Shown here one piece after another: positions 35,811 to 45,073 of a stretch of 64,000 nt of DNA. Both the position numbers and the translations under genes were made by a program. The notes below the pieces were generated by a model. The model searched no databases and was not told where the DNA came from. It saw nothing but the letters and a program-made list of their open reading frames with translations. Position 1 is the first letter of the stretch; the number at the start of each line of letters is the position of its first letter. Origin of the DNA: Jiella soli. GTDB taxonomy: Bacteria; Pseudomonadota; Alphaproteobacteria; Rhizobiales; Rhizobiaceae. The stretch spans positions 53,606-117,605 of the forward strand of contig NZ_JAJAVB010000019.1 in the NCBI RefSeq assembly GCF_020615385.1, read 5' to 3'.

Positions 35811-37076
35811 TCACCCCGCCTGCAGCACCACCGCAACCAGCGTCAGCGCCACGGCCGGCACCGCGACGACGACGCCGAGTTTCAGGAACCGCCAGGCGCC
35901 GAAGGAGAGCCCCTCGCGGCGGAGCGCCGTCAACCAGAGGATCGTCGCGAGCGAGCCGGTGACGGACAGGTTCGGGCCGAGGTCGATCGCGACGAGCACG
36001 GCGTCGACGATCGCCTGCGGCGGGCGGGCCGCGGCGACGACGCTGCCGGCGAGGAGGCCGAGCGGCAGGTTGTTGGTGAGGTTGGTCAGAAGCGCCAGCG
36101 CGCCGCCGAGGCCGAGCGGCGCCAGATCAGGCGCGGCGCCCGCGGCGAACTGCATGGCGACGGCGGCATAGGTGACGAGACCCGTCGTCTCCAGCGCCCG
36201 GACGATGACGAAGAGGCCGGCAACGAGGAGGAGCGTGCCCCAGGAGACCCGGCGCAGCGCATGGAGCGGGTTGGAGCGCTCGGCGATGGCGCCGCCGAGA
36301 AGCGTCAGCGCGCCCGCCGCCGCCGTCGGCCAGCCGAGGTCGCGGCCGAGGGCGGAGGCGGCGATCAGCACCAGCGCCGCCAGCACGAGCCCGGCCGCCG
36401 CGACCTTGCCGCCCCGGCCGAGCACCGGCTGGCCGACGTCGCTCTCCACCGTGCCCTTCAGCGCCCGCCGCTGGGTGAGCCACAGCATGAGGAAGGTGAC
36501 GACGATGGCGATCAGCGACGGCAGGGCGAAGCGGGCGAGCCAGTCGGCAAGGCTCGGCATCCGGTCGCCGAAGATCACGAGATTCGCGGGGTTGGAGATC
36601 GGCAGGACGAAGGAGGCGGCGTTGGCGACGAAGGCGCAGACGAGAAGATAGGGCACCGGGTCCTTCGCCCGCGCCGCCCGCGCGACGGCGGCGACCGCCG
36701 GCGTCAGCACCACGGCGGTGGCGTCGTTCGACAGGAAGACGGTCACGAGGACGCCGACGCCATAGGTGAGCGCGAAGAGCCGGACCGGCGAGCCCCTCGC
36801 ACGGCGCGCGGCGAAGGCGGCGAGACAGTCGAACAGGCCCTCGCGGCGGGCGATCTCGGCGAGCACCATCATGCCTGCGAGGAAGAGATAGACGTCGGTG
36901 CCGGACGCCACCCCCAGGGCCGCCTCCGCCGGCGAAAGCAGGCCGAGGACGACGAGGAGCCCGGCGCCGAGGACCGCGAAGATCCATTCCGGCACCCGCA
37001 ACGGCCGCACGATCACGCCGGCGACGGCGAGCCCCGAGATGACCAGGATTTCGATGACGCCGTCCGAAAGATGCAT
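35811..37076 (-). CDS. ArsB/SLC13-type (ion transporter superfamily) permease
   Basis: A 421-residue protein with 11-12 membrane spans. FLSNDATAVVLTPAV and the matching second-half segment NLTNNLPLGLLAG, with LPISNPANLVIFGD between, are the conserved re-entrant motifs of the ArsB / SLC13 ion transporter superfamily. Substrate could be arsenite or a carboxylate; no ArsR, ArsC or ArsA gene is adjacent, so resistance to arsenic is not supported by context. Followed on the same strand by a TSUP permease gene upstream. Confidence 0.85.
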   Translation of the reverse strand: MHLSDGVIEILVISGLAVAGVIVRPLRVPEWIFAVLGAGLLVVLGLLSPAEAALGVASGTDVYLFLAGMMVLAEIARREGLFDCLAAFAARRARGSPVRLFALTYGVGVLVTVFLSNDATAVVLTPAVAAVARAARAKDPVPYLLVCAFVANAASFVLPISNPANLVIFGDRMPSLADWLARFALPSLIAIVVTFLMLWLTQRRALKGTVESDVGQPVLGRGGKVAAAGLVLAALVLIAASALGRDLGWPTAAAGALTLLGGAIAERSNPLHALRRVSWGTLLLVAGLFVIVRALETTGLVTYAAVAMQFAAGAAPDLAPLGLGGALALLTNLTNNLPLGLLAGSVVAAARPPQAIVDAVLVAIDLGPNLSVTGSLATILWLTALRREGLSFGAWRFLKLGVVVAVPAVALTLVAVVLQAG

Positions 37077-37172
37077 GCTCAGCTTCGCTCGCGCCGCCGG
37101 TTCGGCCGGCCCTCGCCCGTCTTGTCGCCAAAGAGCCGGACGCCCGCAAGCACCAGCGGCGGCGGCGCAGGA

Positions 37173-37928
37173 TCAGCCCTTGGCGAAATAATAGGCGGAG
37201 AGGAACAGGCCGACGGCGATGACGAAGCCCCGCACGGCCACCTGCGGCACGCGCTTGGCCGCCCAGACGCCGGCATAACCGCCGAGCGCGACGCCCGGCA
37301 CCATGGCGAGGCCGCTCGCCCAGTCGATGACGCCGCCGGAGACGAAGACCACGATCGCCACGATCGCGATGACGTTGGCGAGGAGGTTCTTGATGGCGTT
37401 GAGGCGATGGTAGTCGCCGCCCTCGGTGAGGCCGAGCGTCGCCAGCATCATGATGCCCATGCCGGCCCCGAAGAAGCCGCCATAGATCGAGGTGACGAAC
37501 TGGACGATCGGGCTCGACAAATTGCGCCCCCTGGCGGCCGTCTCCTCGTGCATGACCTTCGGCTTCAGCCAGGGACCGGCCGCAAAGAGCGCCGTCGCGC
37601 CAAGGAGCAGGAACGGTACGACGGCGGAGAACTGCTCATTGTCGAGCCAGAGGAGAATCAGCGCCCCGAGGAGCGAACCGAAGACCGAGACGACCGCCAG
37701 CACCATCGCCCCGCGCCAGATCCTGGCGAAGTCCCGGCGATAGGCGATCACCGAGGTGAAATAGCCCGGCAGCTGTGCGATCGAGGAGGTGGCGTTGGCG
37801 ACGATCGGCGGAATGCCGGTCAGGGACAGCGCGCCGAAGGAGACAAAGGTGCCGCCGCCGGCCACCGCATTGATCGAGCCGGAGACGAAGCCGGCGAGGA
37901 ACAGAAGGACGATCGTAAGCACTGACAC
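37173..37928 (-). CDS. TSUP family (TauE/SafE) permease
   Basis: About 251 residues with eight spans. The N-terminal FLAGFVSGSINAVAGGGTFVSF and the second-half YGGFFGAGMGIMMLATLGL are the paired TauE/SafE motifs. The family exports sulfite, sulfoacetate or related anions. A GTG at 37928 with AAGG upstream starts the protein at the first span; longer in-frame starts add a polar leader and are not supported. Confidence 0.88.
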   Translation of the reverse strand: MSVLTIVLLFLAGFVSGSINAVAGGGTFVSFGALSLTGIPPIVANATSSIAQLPGYFTSVIAYRRDFARIWRGAMVLAVVSVFGSLLGALILLWLDNEQFSAVVPFLLLGATALFAAGPWLKPKVMHEETAARGRNLSSPIVQFVTSIYGGFFGAGMGIMMLATLGLTEGGDYHRLNAIKNLLANVIAIVAIVVFVSGGVIDWASGLAMVPGVALGGYAGVWAAKRVPQVAVRGFVIAVGLFLSAYYFAKG

Positions 37929-38254
37929 GGAACCGGGACCTTCATCCGAGGGCGGCAGGAAATGGCGGAACCCCGGCAGGAGCCGGCCGACCCGCTCCGC
38001 GGAGCGGACGCCTGCCATAGGCCCGTGCGGTTGCCGGCCGCAAGAGCCCAAGGTTGTCTTGCGGGCGGCACGGTCGAGTCAGTCCGTCCGGCCAGAGGGG
38101 AAGGACGGTGGCGATTTTCGGCGCGGGCGGGTAGTGACAAACAGCGCTAAAGCGTATATGTCCGCACCCGATTTCCTCAGAATAACCTGACCGTCACGGC
38201 GGCCATGTCGGGTTTCCCAGAGATCCCCGGCATGAAACGAATTGAGGCTATGCC
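37929..38254. other. intergenic between divergent TSUP permease and rplS
   Basis: No gene is seen. A possible rplS promoter is GTGACA (38134-38139) with TATATG (38155-38160), but the 15-bp spacing is short. The leader of rplS runs to 38254. Confidence 0.3.
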
Positions 38255-38713
38255 ATGAACATCATCTCCGAGATCGAGGCCGCCGAGGCCGCCCGAATCG
38301 AAGCCATCCGCAAGGTCCCGGAATTTTCCGCCGGCGACACCGTCCGCGTGAACGTGCGCGTCACAGAAGGCACACGCACCCGCGTCCAGGCCTATGAGGG
38401 CGTGTGCATCGCGCGTTCCGGCTCGGGCCTGCAGGAGAACTTCACCGTCCGCAAGATCTCCTATGGCGAGGGCGTCGAGCGCGTCTTCCCGGTCTATTCG
38501 CCGATGGTCGAATCGGTCGATGTCGTGCGCCGCGGCAAGGTCCGCCGCGCCAAGCTCTATTATCTGCGCGATCGCCGCGGCAAGTCGGCCCGCATCGTCG
38601 AGAACACCAATGTCCGTTCGCGCAAGCTGAACGACGAGGCCCGCCAGGTCGCCGCCGAAGAGCGCGATCGCGTCAAGGCCGAGAAGGAAGCGGCCAAGAC
38701 CGCCGCCGAGTAA
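38255..38713 (+). CDS. rplS: 50S ribosomal protein L19
   Basis: A 152-residue L19 with an Ala/Glu/Lys-rich C-terminal extension typical of alphaproteobacteria. Conserved blocks: [71 protein letters not shown] 38255 is preceded by GAGGCT. The usual rpsP-rimM-trmD neighbours are not in the window, so rplS stands alone here with its own terminator. Confidence 0.97.
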   Translation: MNIISEIEAAEAARIEAIRKVPEFSAGDTVRVNVRVTEGTRTRVQAYEGVCIARSGSGLQENFTVRKISYGEGVERVFPVYSPMVESVDVVRRGKVRRAKLYYLRDRRGKSARIVENTNVRSRKLNDEARQVAAEERDRVKAEKEAAKTAAE

Positions 38714-38742
38714 GGCCCGGCCTCAGCCACAGAGAGGTTTCG

Positions 38743-38768
38743 GAAAGGCGGCTTCGGCCGCCTTTCTT
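38743..38768 (+). terminator. rho-independent terminator of rplS
   Basis: GAAAGGCGGC-TTCG-GCCGCCTTTC is a perfect 10-bp stem capped by a stable TTCG tetraloop and followed by TT. Placed 30 bp after the rplS stop. Confidence 0.85.
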
Positions 38769-39474
38769 GCGTCTGGGGTTTCGCACCGGCGACAATCGGC
38801 ACGGGATTCGCCACCTGAAGCAGATCTTGCCAGTCGGTTTCGAACTACACGAATTGCGATGCCGTATCGTCCGCGATCGGCTCCAAGCCAAACCCTTCAG
38901 AGAAAATCTGGCCACCTCCGGCGTGGCGGTGCGAAGACGTCCGATTCGTGGAGTGCACACGCGCCCGGGAAACGACCGATCGAATAAGGGCTGGTCCCAC
39001 GGCGCGGCGGCGTGCAAATCGGTGGTTGTCGAGGTGCCGGATTCGGCCGCTGCCCACCCGATCCAGATAGGAATTATGGTTGATACGGCGGAATCCGAGC
39101 GCTGGCCGTTCCCGGAAGCTGCGGGAAATCCTCTCCGGCCTTGGATCGAGCCATTCGAGCCAACAGACCAAGTCGGCGGTCGGACGATCGATCGATCCGC
39201 ATTTCCCGCCGACGGTTTCACCCTGAACTGCGGATATATAGGTCAGAAGAGCCGTGGCTGATCGGCAAGCCTGCAACATACAGGCTGGCGAACATACAGG
39301 CGTTCCCCTCCCGCAATCTGTGAAGCAGAATTGACAACTCTGTCGCAAAGCCGTTTTTTCGCGGGACGGGTTGCGTTCATCTTGAGACAGAGATCGTGGC
39401 GTTTTCGGCCCGGACGTTGCAACAGGACGACCCACAGGTGTGAAATCACCTCACGTCCCGCTGGGGGATCTCCT
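38769..39474. other. ~700 bp lower-GC region without a supported gene
   Basis: Several frames are open for 100-200 codons but none has a ribosome site, protein-like composition or recognised motif. GC is below the surroundings. A short direct repeat, AACATACAGGC, occurs twice around 39276-39302. The end of the region contains the leader of the histidine kinase gene, with TTGACA at 39331 but no acceptable -10. Confidence 0.45.
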
Positions 39475-40881
39475 ATGTCCGAGAATGATCGCGATATGCG
39501 TCTTGGTTCAGAGACGATGCCCTTCTGCCAAACCCTACGCGGTTTCAAGGGTATCGGCACGTATGAATGGGTTGTCGCGGAAGATCGCGTCGTCTGGTCC
39601 CCGGAACTCATGGCCATCTACGGTGTCGAACGGGCGCCCGACGCGGAGCGCGGCTTCACCGAAATGGTGCACCCGGAGGATCGCATGCGCGTGGAGGCCG
39701 AGACGTCGGCCTTCATGGGAGACGGCGAGACCTATGAGCACGAGTTTCGGATTGTCCGGCCCAACGGCGAGGTCAGGACGGTTCACGACCGCGGCGTGAT
39801 CGAACGGTCCAAAGACGGGTCCGTGCGGCGCATGCTGGGGCTCAACCTCGACATCACCGAGCTGCGTCAAGCAGAGTTCGAGACCAAAGCGAAGTTGCGG
39901 GAGAGCGAAGCGCGCCTGCAACTTGCCTATGAGGTGGCAGACATCGGCGCTTGGGACCTCGACCTGAGAAAGAGACGATCGGTGTGGTCGGCGGGGCTCT
40001 ACAACCTGCTCGGACTCGAACCGGCGCAACCGGCCTCAGACGAACTGTTCTTCGAGCACGTCCATCCCGATGATGCGGGCTGGCTGCGCGAGCGCTTCCG
40101 CGAAGCGATCGCCGCGCGAACGACGTTCGACGAGGTCTTTCGCGTCGTGCGACGCGACGGCGAAGCCAGGATCGTTACGGGAAAAGGACGCGTCGTCGAG
40201 GAGATCGACGGCGAGCCGACCCGGATGATCGGAGTGAATTACGACATAACGGAGCGCATGGAGGCGCAAGAGCAAAGCCACTTGCTCATGCAAGAGGTCA
40301 ACCATCGGTTCAAGAACATGCTGTCCCTGATCCAGGTCGTCGCGCGCCAGACCATGCAGAGCCAGCCGGCGGCTTTCCTGGAGCGGTTCAACGCGAGGAT
40401 CCAGGCGCTTTCGGCCGCGCAGGACATGCTCGTTCACAACAAGTGGGTCGGGGTCGACGTCGAGGCTCTCGTGCGTTCGCAGTTGGCGCACATGAAGGAC
40501 GCCATTGGCCGCCGCATCTGGATCACGGGACCGCGGATTCAAATCAAGGCCGATGCCGCCCAAGCACTGGGGATGGCCATTCATGAACTTTTGACGAATG
40601 CGGGCAAGTACGGGTCGCTTTCCAGCGACGAAGGTCAGGTCAGCATCGATTGGCGACTTCAAACCGATCCAACGGGTCAACGGCAATTCGTTATTTCCTG
40701 GATCGAGAAAGACGGCCCTCCCGTAGTGAAGCCTGCTCATAACGGCTTTGGATCAGTCGTCATCGAGAAAATGACGAGGAACGCCCTCGACGCTTCGGTG
40801 GAAGTGAAATACGAGCCGAAAGGGCTGAACTGGCGTCTCCAATGCTCCGACGGCTGCTTGTTGCACCTTCCAAATCGATAG
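39475..40881 (+). CDS. HWE-family sensor histidine kinase with two PAS domains
   Basis: A 468-residue soluble kinase. PAS1 covers about 28-128 and PAS2 about 150-260, both with PAS-fold/PAC endings (LGLNLDITEL, IGVNYDITER). The kinase core has His277 in EVNHRFKNMLSLIQ, the N box HELLTNAGKYG (370-380) and the family-defining W-x-E-x-x-G as WIEKDGPP (409-416). No membrane span. HWE kinases commonly feed the general stress response or light sensing; no response regulator is nearby. GC about 53% in parts, lower than neighbours, hinting at acquisition. Confidence 0.9.
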   Translation: MSENDRDMRLGSETMPFCQTLRGFKGIGTYEWVVAEDRVVWSPELMAIYGVERAPDAERGFTEMVHPEDRMRVEAETSAFMGDGETYEHEFRIVRPNGEVRTVHDRGVIERSKDGSVRRMLGLNLDITELRQAEFETKAKLRESEARLQLAYEVADIGAWDLDLRKRRSVWSAGLYNLLGLEPAQPASDELFFEHVHPDDAGWLRERFREAIAARTTFDEVFRVVRRDGEARIVTGKGRVVEEIDGEPTRMIGVNYDITERMEAQEQSHLLMQEVNHRFKNMLSLIQVVARQTMQSQPAAFLERFNARIQALSAAQDMLVHNKWVGVDVEALVRSQLAHMKDAIGRRIWITGPRIQIKADAAQALGMAIHELLTNAGKYGSLSSDEGQVSIDWRLQTDPTGQRQFVISWIEKDGPPVVKPAHNGFGSVVIEKMTRNALDASVEVKYEPKGLNWRLQCSDGCLLHLPNR

Positions 40882-41077
40882 CGCCGTCAGCGCTATTCCT
40901 GACGCAGGGTCACCGTACCCCGATCCGGATTCGCGCCTCAGCTCCCCGGCATCCGGCGCGGCAGGCTCCGCGATCTGGCACAGGCGGGAGGCTGCCCGCG
41001 CATCCGATCGCAAGAGGTGGCTTCAGTTCCGCCGGCCGCCATGGCATCTTCCGGCGCCCCCCACAGGAACGCCCGCA

Positions 41078-41896
41078 ATGCAGGACTATTTCGACGCCAA
41101 TCGCGCCAATTGGGACGAACGGGCGGAGCTTCATTCGACCGACACGACCGGCTCCTACCGGATCGGCAAGGTGCTGGCCGGCGGCTCCAGCCTGCATGCG
41201 ATCGAGGCGGAGGAGGTCGGCGACGTCGCCGGGCTCGATGTCGTCCACCTGCAGTGCCATATCGGGCTCGACACGCTCTCGCTGAAGCATCTCGGCGCCC
41301 GGAGCGTCACCGGGCTCGACTTCTCGCCCAAGGCGATCGCGGCGGCGCGCGATTTCGCGGCGCGGGCCGGAACCGAGGCGCGCTTCGTCGAAGCCTCGCT
41401 CACCGCCGCGCCGGAAGCCCTCGGCGAAACCTACGACCTCGCCTTCGTCACCTGGGGCGCGATCAACTGGCTGCCGGACATCGGCGCCTGGGCGAAGGTC
41501 GTGGCGAAGGTGCTGAGGCCCGGCGGCCGGCTCTACCTTCTCGAAGGCCACCCGGTGATGAACCAGATGGAATGGGAGGACGGCCGCTTCGTCGCCACCT
41601 TCGACCGCGCGACGCCCGAAGACCGCCCGCTCGTCTTCGACGAGGCGGAGACCTATACCGGCGACGCGCGGAAACTGACCAACACGCGCAATTACGAATG
41701 GCTGCATCCCGTGGCGGATGTCGTCTCCGCTGTGATCGATGCTGGCCTCAGGCTCGACTTTCTCCACGAGCACGACCGCCTTGCCTGGCGCGCCTTCCCA
41801 AATATGATCGAGACCGGCGAGGACCTGTTCGAACTGCCGGAGGGCGCGGTAAGGATCCCCCTCGCCTTCTCGCTCGGCGCAACGAAACGCGCCTGA
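41078..41896 (+). CDS. class I SAM-dependent methyltransferase
   Basis: A 272-residue enzyme. Motif I is VVHLQCHIGLDTLSLKHLGA, followed by VTGLDFSPKAI and FVTWGAINWLPDI, with a C-terminal aromatic-rich part. The set fits the UbiE/small-molecule methyltransferase family. Substrate unknown. It stands alone between the kinase and a convergent DUF2061 gene. Confidence 0.85.
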   Translation: MQDYFDANRANWDERAELHSTDTTGSYRIGKVLAGGSSLHAIEAEEVGDVAGLDVVHLQCHIGLDTLSLKHLGARSVTGLDFSPKAIAAARDFAARAGTEARFVEASLTAAPEALGETYDLAFVTWGAINWLPDIGAWAKVVAKVLRPGGRLYLLEGHPVMNQMEWEDGRFVATFDRATPEDRPLVFDEAETYTGDARKLTNTRNYEWLHPVADVVSAVIDAGLRLDFLHEHDRLAWRAFPNMIETGEDLFELPEGAVRIPLAFSLGATKRA

Positions 41897-41911
41897 CGCA
41901 GCCGCTCCGGC

Positions 41912-42172
41912 TCAGTGTGCCGCGGCCGCGTCGCGACGGACCCGCACCGCTGCGCCCTCGGCGCCGGCCGCCGCCGTCCAGCCCCAGCGGACCGAGGCCC
42001 AGACCCGTTCGTGCAGGAGGTAGCTGACGAAGCCGAGCACTGAGGAGATCGCCGCGAGCGCGCCGCCGGAGGAAAGCGAGCCGGTGAAGACGAATCCAAG
42101 GATCGCCATGACCAGGAAGCCGAGACACTGCCAGGAGACGGCTTTGGCGAGGCTGCGAAGGCGGGTTTCCAT
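41912..42172 (-). CDS. DUF2061 small membrane protein
   Basis: An 86-residue protein METRLRSLAKAVSWQCLGFL with two membrane spans and the family motif SYLLHERVWASVRWG. DUF2061 proteins are small inner-membrane proteins without assigned function. ATG 42172 has GGAAGGA 7 bases upstream; the in-frame ATG at 42190 is less likely. Convergent with the methyltransferase. Confidence 0.88.
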   Translation of the reverse strand: METRLRSLAKAVSWQCLGFLVMAILGFVFTGSLSSGGALAAISSVLGFVSYLLHERVWASVRWGWTAAAGAEGAAVRVRRDAAAAH

Positions 42173-42409
42173 GGCAATTCCTTCCGTTTGCATGTCGCGC
42201 ACCCGGCGGACCGGGTGACAGACCGGCTGCAGGCGCCGGACGCGGAGCGGCCGCTCCTCCCGTCGGTCCACCGCTTCAGGCTCAGGCGGGTGCCGCAGTC
42301 CCGGTAGCCGTGCCTATTCCAGCGGAACGCCAAGGGCGATCCCGAAAATATTCTCGGTCTGCGTCACGCTTGTCGAATTTCCTCCTCCATCGTGATAATT
42401 GTCACCGGT

Positions 42410-43255
42410 ATGGACAAGCGCGACCGCTCCAAGCTCTTCCGCGACCGGCTGGCCGCCGCCATGCAGGCGGCGGGCATCTCGAAGAGCGCGCTCGCGCGGG
42501 CAACCGGCGCCGACCGCTCGACCGTGTCGCTGACGCTCTCTTCCGATGACGGGCGACTGCCGAACGCGCAGTTCGCGGCCGAATGCGCCAGCGCCCTCGG
42601 CGTCTCGGCCGACTGGCTGCTCGGCCTCACGGACCGGCGCGAGCGCAGCGCGGACATGCTGCAGGCCGCGATGCGGATCGAGGAGGCGGCGCGGGCGCCT
42701 TCGGACGAGCTGATCTTCCGCTGGCATCAGGAGGCGCGCGGCTACAAGATTCGCCACGTGCCGGCAACGCTGCCGGACATGCTGAAGTCGGAATCGGTGC
42801 TGCGCTTCGAATATGGCGACTTCGTCGGCCGCACCTCGGACCAGGCGATAGCCGACATGCGCGACCGGCTCGGCTATCTTCAGGCGCCCGACACCGACTA
42901 CGAGATCGCCATGCCGATCGACGCGCTGGAGAGCTTCGCCGCCGGCGAGGGTTATTGGCGCGGCCTGCCGGCGGCGGAGCGCCAGGCGCAGCTCGATCGC
43001 CTGCAGAAGCTCACCGAGGAGCTCTACCCCTCGCTCCGGCTCTATCTCTTCGACCGCAAGAAGCTGTTCTCCTCGCCGCTGACGGTGTTCGGCCCGCTGC
43101 AGGCGACGGTCTATGTCGGGCGCTTCCACCTGATCTTCCGCGAGCGGCGCCAGGTGATGGAACTCACCCGCCATTTCGACGGGCTCGTGCGCGAGGCCGA
43201 TTTCGAGGCCAAGCACACGCCACGCTTCATCGAGGGGCTGCGGGTCCAGTCCTGA
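42410..43255 (+). CDS. XRE-type helix-turn-helix transcriptional regulator, 281 aa
   Basis: The N-terminal 65 residues form a Cro/C1 helix-turn-helix (LAAAMQAAGISKSALARATGA, then LGVSADWLLGLTD). The ~210-residue C-terminal part (EARGYKIRHVPATLPDMLKS, then MPIDALESF and ATVYVGRFHLIFRERRQVMEL) has no named domain I can place. The ATG at 42410 gives MDKRDRSKLF; an upstream in-frame start at 42392 would add six residues. Its stop is followed 16 bp later by a ~105-bp repeat. Target genes unknown. Confidence 0.82.
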   Translation: MDKRDRSKLFRDRLAAAMQAAGISKSALARATGADRSTVSLTLSSDDGRLPNAQFAAECASALGVSADWLLGLTDRRERSADMLQAAMRIEEAARAPSDELIFRWHQEARGYKIRHVPATLPDMLKSESVLRFEYGDFVGRTSDQAIADMRDRLGYLQAPDTDYEIAMPIDALESFAAGEGYWRGLPAAERQAQLDRLQKLTEELYPSLRLYLFDRKKLFSSPLTVFGPLQATVYVGRFHLIFRERRQVMELTRHFDGLVREADFEAKHTPRFIEGLRVQS

Positions 43256-43271
43256 GACGGTGACGGCGGAC

Positions 43272-43375
43272 CGACAACATCGGCCCGAAATCGGCATCGA
43301 TTTTCGCAAAGCGCGATGCGTCGATTCGACGAGTGAAAGCGTCCTTTGCACGTCCGATGGACGCGCGGCGCTCTA
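43272..43375 (-). repeat. ~105-bp rhizobial interspersed repeat, copy 1
   Basis: Read on the minus strand it starts TAGAGCGCCGCGCGTCC, has TGCAAAGGACGCT and CGCATCGCGCTT, and ends GCGAAAATCGATGCCGATTT plus CGGGCCGATG. It aligns along its length with copy 2 at 48403 (about three quarters identical by eye). Its first three bases are the TAG stop codon of the DUF1127 gene. Confidence 0.82.
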
Positions 43376-43612
43376 AAGCCAGAACGGCTTGCGCGCCTCT
43401 TCGATCGCGGCGTCCCGCGTCAGGCCGAGGTCGCGCAGCTGCCAGTCGCTGAGCATGGCAAGGTCGAGGCGTTGCCGGCGCCGGCCGCTCCAGCGACACA
43501 CGAGCGTTGCGAGGTGCGCCGCGGCGGCTGCCATCCAGCTCCGAGGCCGCATCGCTGGTTGCGTCAACACCTTGCCCTGTTGGATGCTTTTGGACCGAGC
43601 TGCGCTCGCCAT
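43373..43612 (-). CDS. DUF1127 small Arg-rich protein, 79 aa
   Basis: The C-terminal half is the DUF1127 domain: RRQRLDLAMLSDWQLRDLGL followed by TRDAAIEEARKPFWL. Such small basic proteins are abundant in Hyphomicrobiales and influence phosphate, carbon or RNA-related regulation in the few cases studied. ATG 43612 has GGGAG upstream. The stop codon lies in the first bases of the interspersed repeat, so the repeat insertion defined the present C-terminus or its stop. Confidence 0.85.
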   Translation of the reverse strand: MASAARSKSIQQGKVLTQPAMRPRSWMAAAAAHLATLVCRWSGRRRQRLDLAMLSDWQLRDLGLTRDAAIEEARKPFWL

Positions 43613-43741
43613 CGCCGTCTCCCATATCCTGCCACTTGGCGGTTCGGGGCGATGATGGCGCCCGGGAGGCGGGCGATGCTTCGGCGCGGGCCGAAGCGTT
43701 CGTGCTGGGCGGGCGGGCCGGCCTCCTGTAGCCTCACCGCC

Positions 43742-44500
43742 ATGAAGAGCTTCGCGTCCGGCCTCACCCTCGCCACCACGGCCAGCCTGATCGGCGACGT
43801 CGCGCGCGCCAACATTCTCTGCGCGCTGTCGGGCGGCCAGGCGCTGACCGCCGGGGAACTTGCGGAAAGTGCCGGGGTCAGCGCGCAGACGGCGAGCGGC
43901 CATTTGTCGAAGCTCGTCGATGCCGGAATGATCAGCGTGGTGAAGCAGGGCCGGCACCGCTATTTCCGGCTGGCGAGCCCGCGCGTCGCCGAACTCCTGG
44001 AGACGCTGATGGGCGCGGCCGATCTCGGCCCGGCGCGCCATCGCCCCATCGGCCCGAAGGACGAGGCGCTGCGACAGGCGCGCAGCTGCTACGACCACAT
44101 GGCCGGGCGGTTCGCGGTGACCCTGGCGAACCTCTTCGAGGCCCGCGGTATGGTCATGCTGTCGGACGAGGGCGGATACATCACCGAGGCCGGCTCGGCA
44201 TTCTTCGAACGCCTCGGGCTGGGTCTCGGCAATGGCAATGCCGGCCGAGGCAGGGAGAGCCGCCGGCCGCTCTGTCGGTGCTGCCTCGACTGGAGCGAGC
44301 GGCGCTTCCACATCGGCGGTCGGCTTGGCGCCGCCCTCCTCTCCCATGCCGAGCGGGAGAAATGGGTGGTGCGCGTTTCCGGCAGCCGAGCGCTGCGGGT
44401 CACCCGAGCCGGCGAAGCAGCGATCTCAGGCGGGCTGTTTCGCTGTGAGCAAGTTCCGCTGCCGGCCTCCACACAGAAGCCGATCAAAGCGTCAGCTTAA
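43742..44500 (+). CDS. ArsR-family transcriptional regulator with C-terminal extension
   Basis: A 252-residue protein. Residues ~15-80 form an ArsR winged helix (ELAESAGVSAQTASGHLSKL, then RHRYFRLASPRVAELLETL). The C-terminal part has the motif CRCCLDWSERRFHIGGRLGA, typical of an ArsR subfamily in proteobacteria and actinobacteria; its Cys residues might bind metal, but this is not shown. Adjacent genes are not metal transporters. ATG 43742 is chosen as the start of the helix-turn-helix domain. Overlaps the convergent GNAT gene by 17 bp. Confidence 0.85.
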   Translation: MKSFASGLTLATTASLIGDVARANILCALSGGQALTAGELAESAGVSAQTASGHLSKLVDAGMISVVKQGRHRYFRLASPRVAELLETLMGAADLGPARHRPIGPKDEALRQARSCYDHMAGRFAVTLANLFEARGMVMLSDEGGYITEAGSAFFERLGLGLGNGNAGRGRESRRPLCRCCLDWSERRFHIGGRLGAALLSHAEREKWVVRVSGSRALRVTRAGEAAISGGLFRCEQVPLPASTQKPIKASA

Positions 44501-44942
44501 AGCCCGTATGGCTTTGCTCGAAGCCGAGCTGGCGATAGAAGCGATGGGCGTCGAGACGGCTGTTGCTGGAGGTGAGCTGGACGTTCCGGCAGCCGCGCTC
44601 GCGGCAGGTCTCGATCGCCCATTGGATGACGCGGCGGCCGAGCCCCTGCCCCCGCCGGTCCGACGCGATCCGGACCGCCTCGATCTGGCCGCGCCAGCCC
44701 CCGCGATAACTGAGGCCGGGAAGGAAGCTGAGCTGCAGAGTGCCGACGATCGCGCCATCGATCGCGGCGACGGCGAGGATCTGGTTCGGATCGGCCTCGA
44801 TCGCCGCGAAGGCGTCGAGATAGCCGGGATGAAGCGGCTCGCCCACCGCTTCGCGGGCACGGCCGAGATCGTCGTCCGCAAGCATGGCGACGATCGCGGG
44901 AAGATCGGCCTTCGTCGCCGCACGAACGCGAAGCGTATTCAT
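44484..44942 (-). CDS. GNAT-family N-acetyltransferase
   Basis: A 152-residue acetyltransferase. RVRAATKADLPAIVAML is the usual N-terminal strand-helix, and IEAVRIASDRRGQGLGRRVI contains the acetyl-CoA pyrophosphate loop (RRGQGLG). RFYRQLGFEQSHTGF is the C-terminal motif. Substrate unknown. ATG 44942 has AGGGG close upstream. Its 3' end overlaps the ArsR gene by 17 bp, tail to tail. Confidence 0.88.
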   Translation of the reverse strand: MNTLRVRAATKADLPAIVAMLADDDLGRAREAVGEPLHPGYLDAFAAIEADPNQILAVAAIDGAIVGTLQLSFLPGLSYRGGWRGQIEAVRIASDRRGQGLGRRVIQWAIETCRERGCRNVQLTSSNSRLDAHRFYRQLGFEQSHTGFKLTL

Positions 44943-45073
44943 CACCCCTGAAGATTCCCCCAGTCTCACCGGTGGCGAGAGGTAGCCGAAGGGGGGCGGT
45001 CCGGCAAGCGCGGCAGCGGGCGGGGCTTCGACCCTGTCGCCGCCCCGGCCGCCTCGCCTGGTGGTGGTCCGGA

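Noticed and set aside
35328..37925. Plus-strand open frame of over 860 codons opposite hisS and the permeases
   Set aside because: Arg/Asp/Glu-rich shadow of the minus-strand genes with no motif; crosses intergenic repeats.
38845..39435. 196-codon minus-strand frame after rplS
   Set aside because: No ribosome site, composition rich in Arg/Ser/Cys without a fold-like pattern; treated as non-coding.
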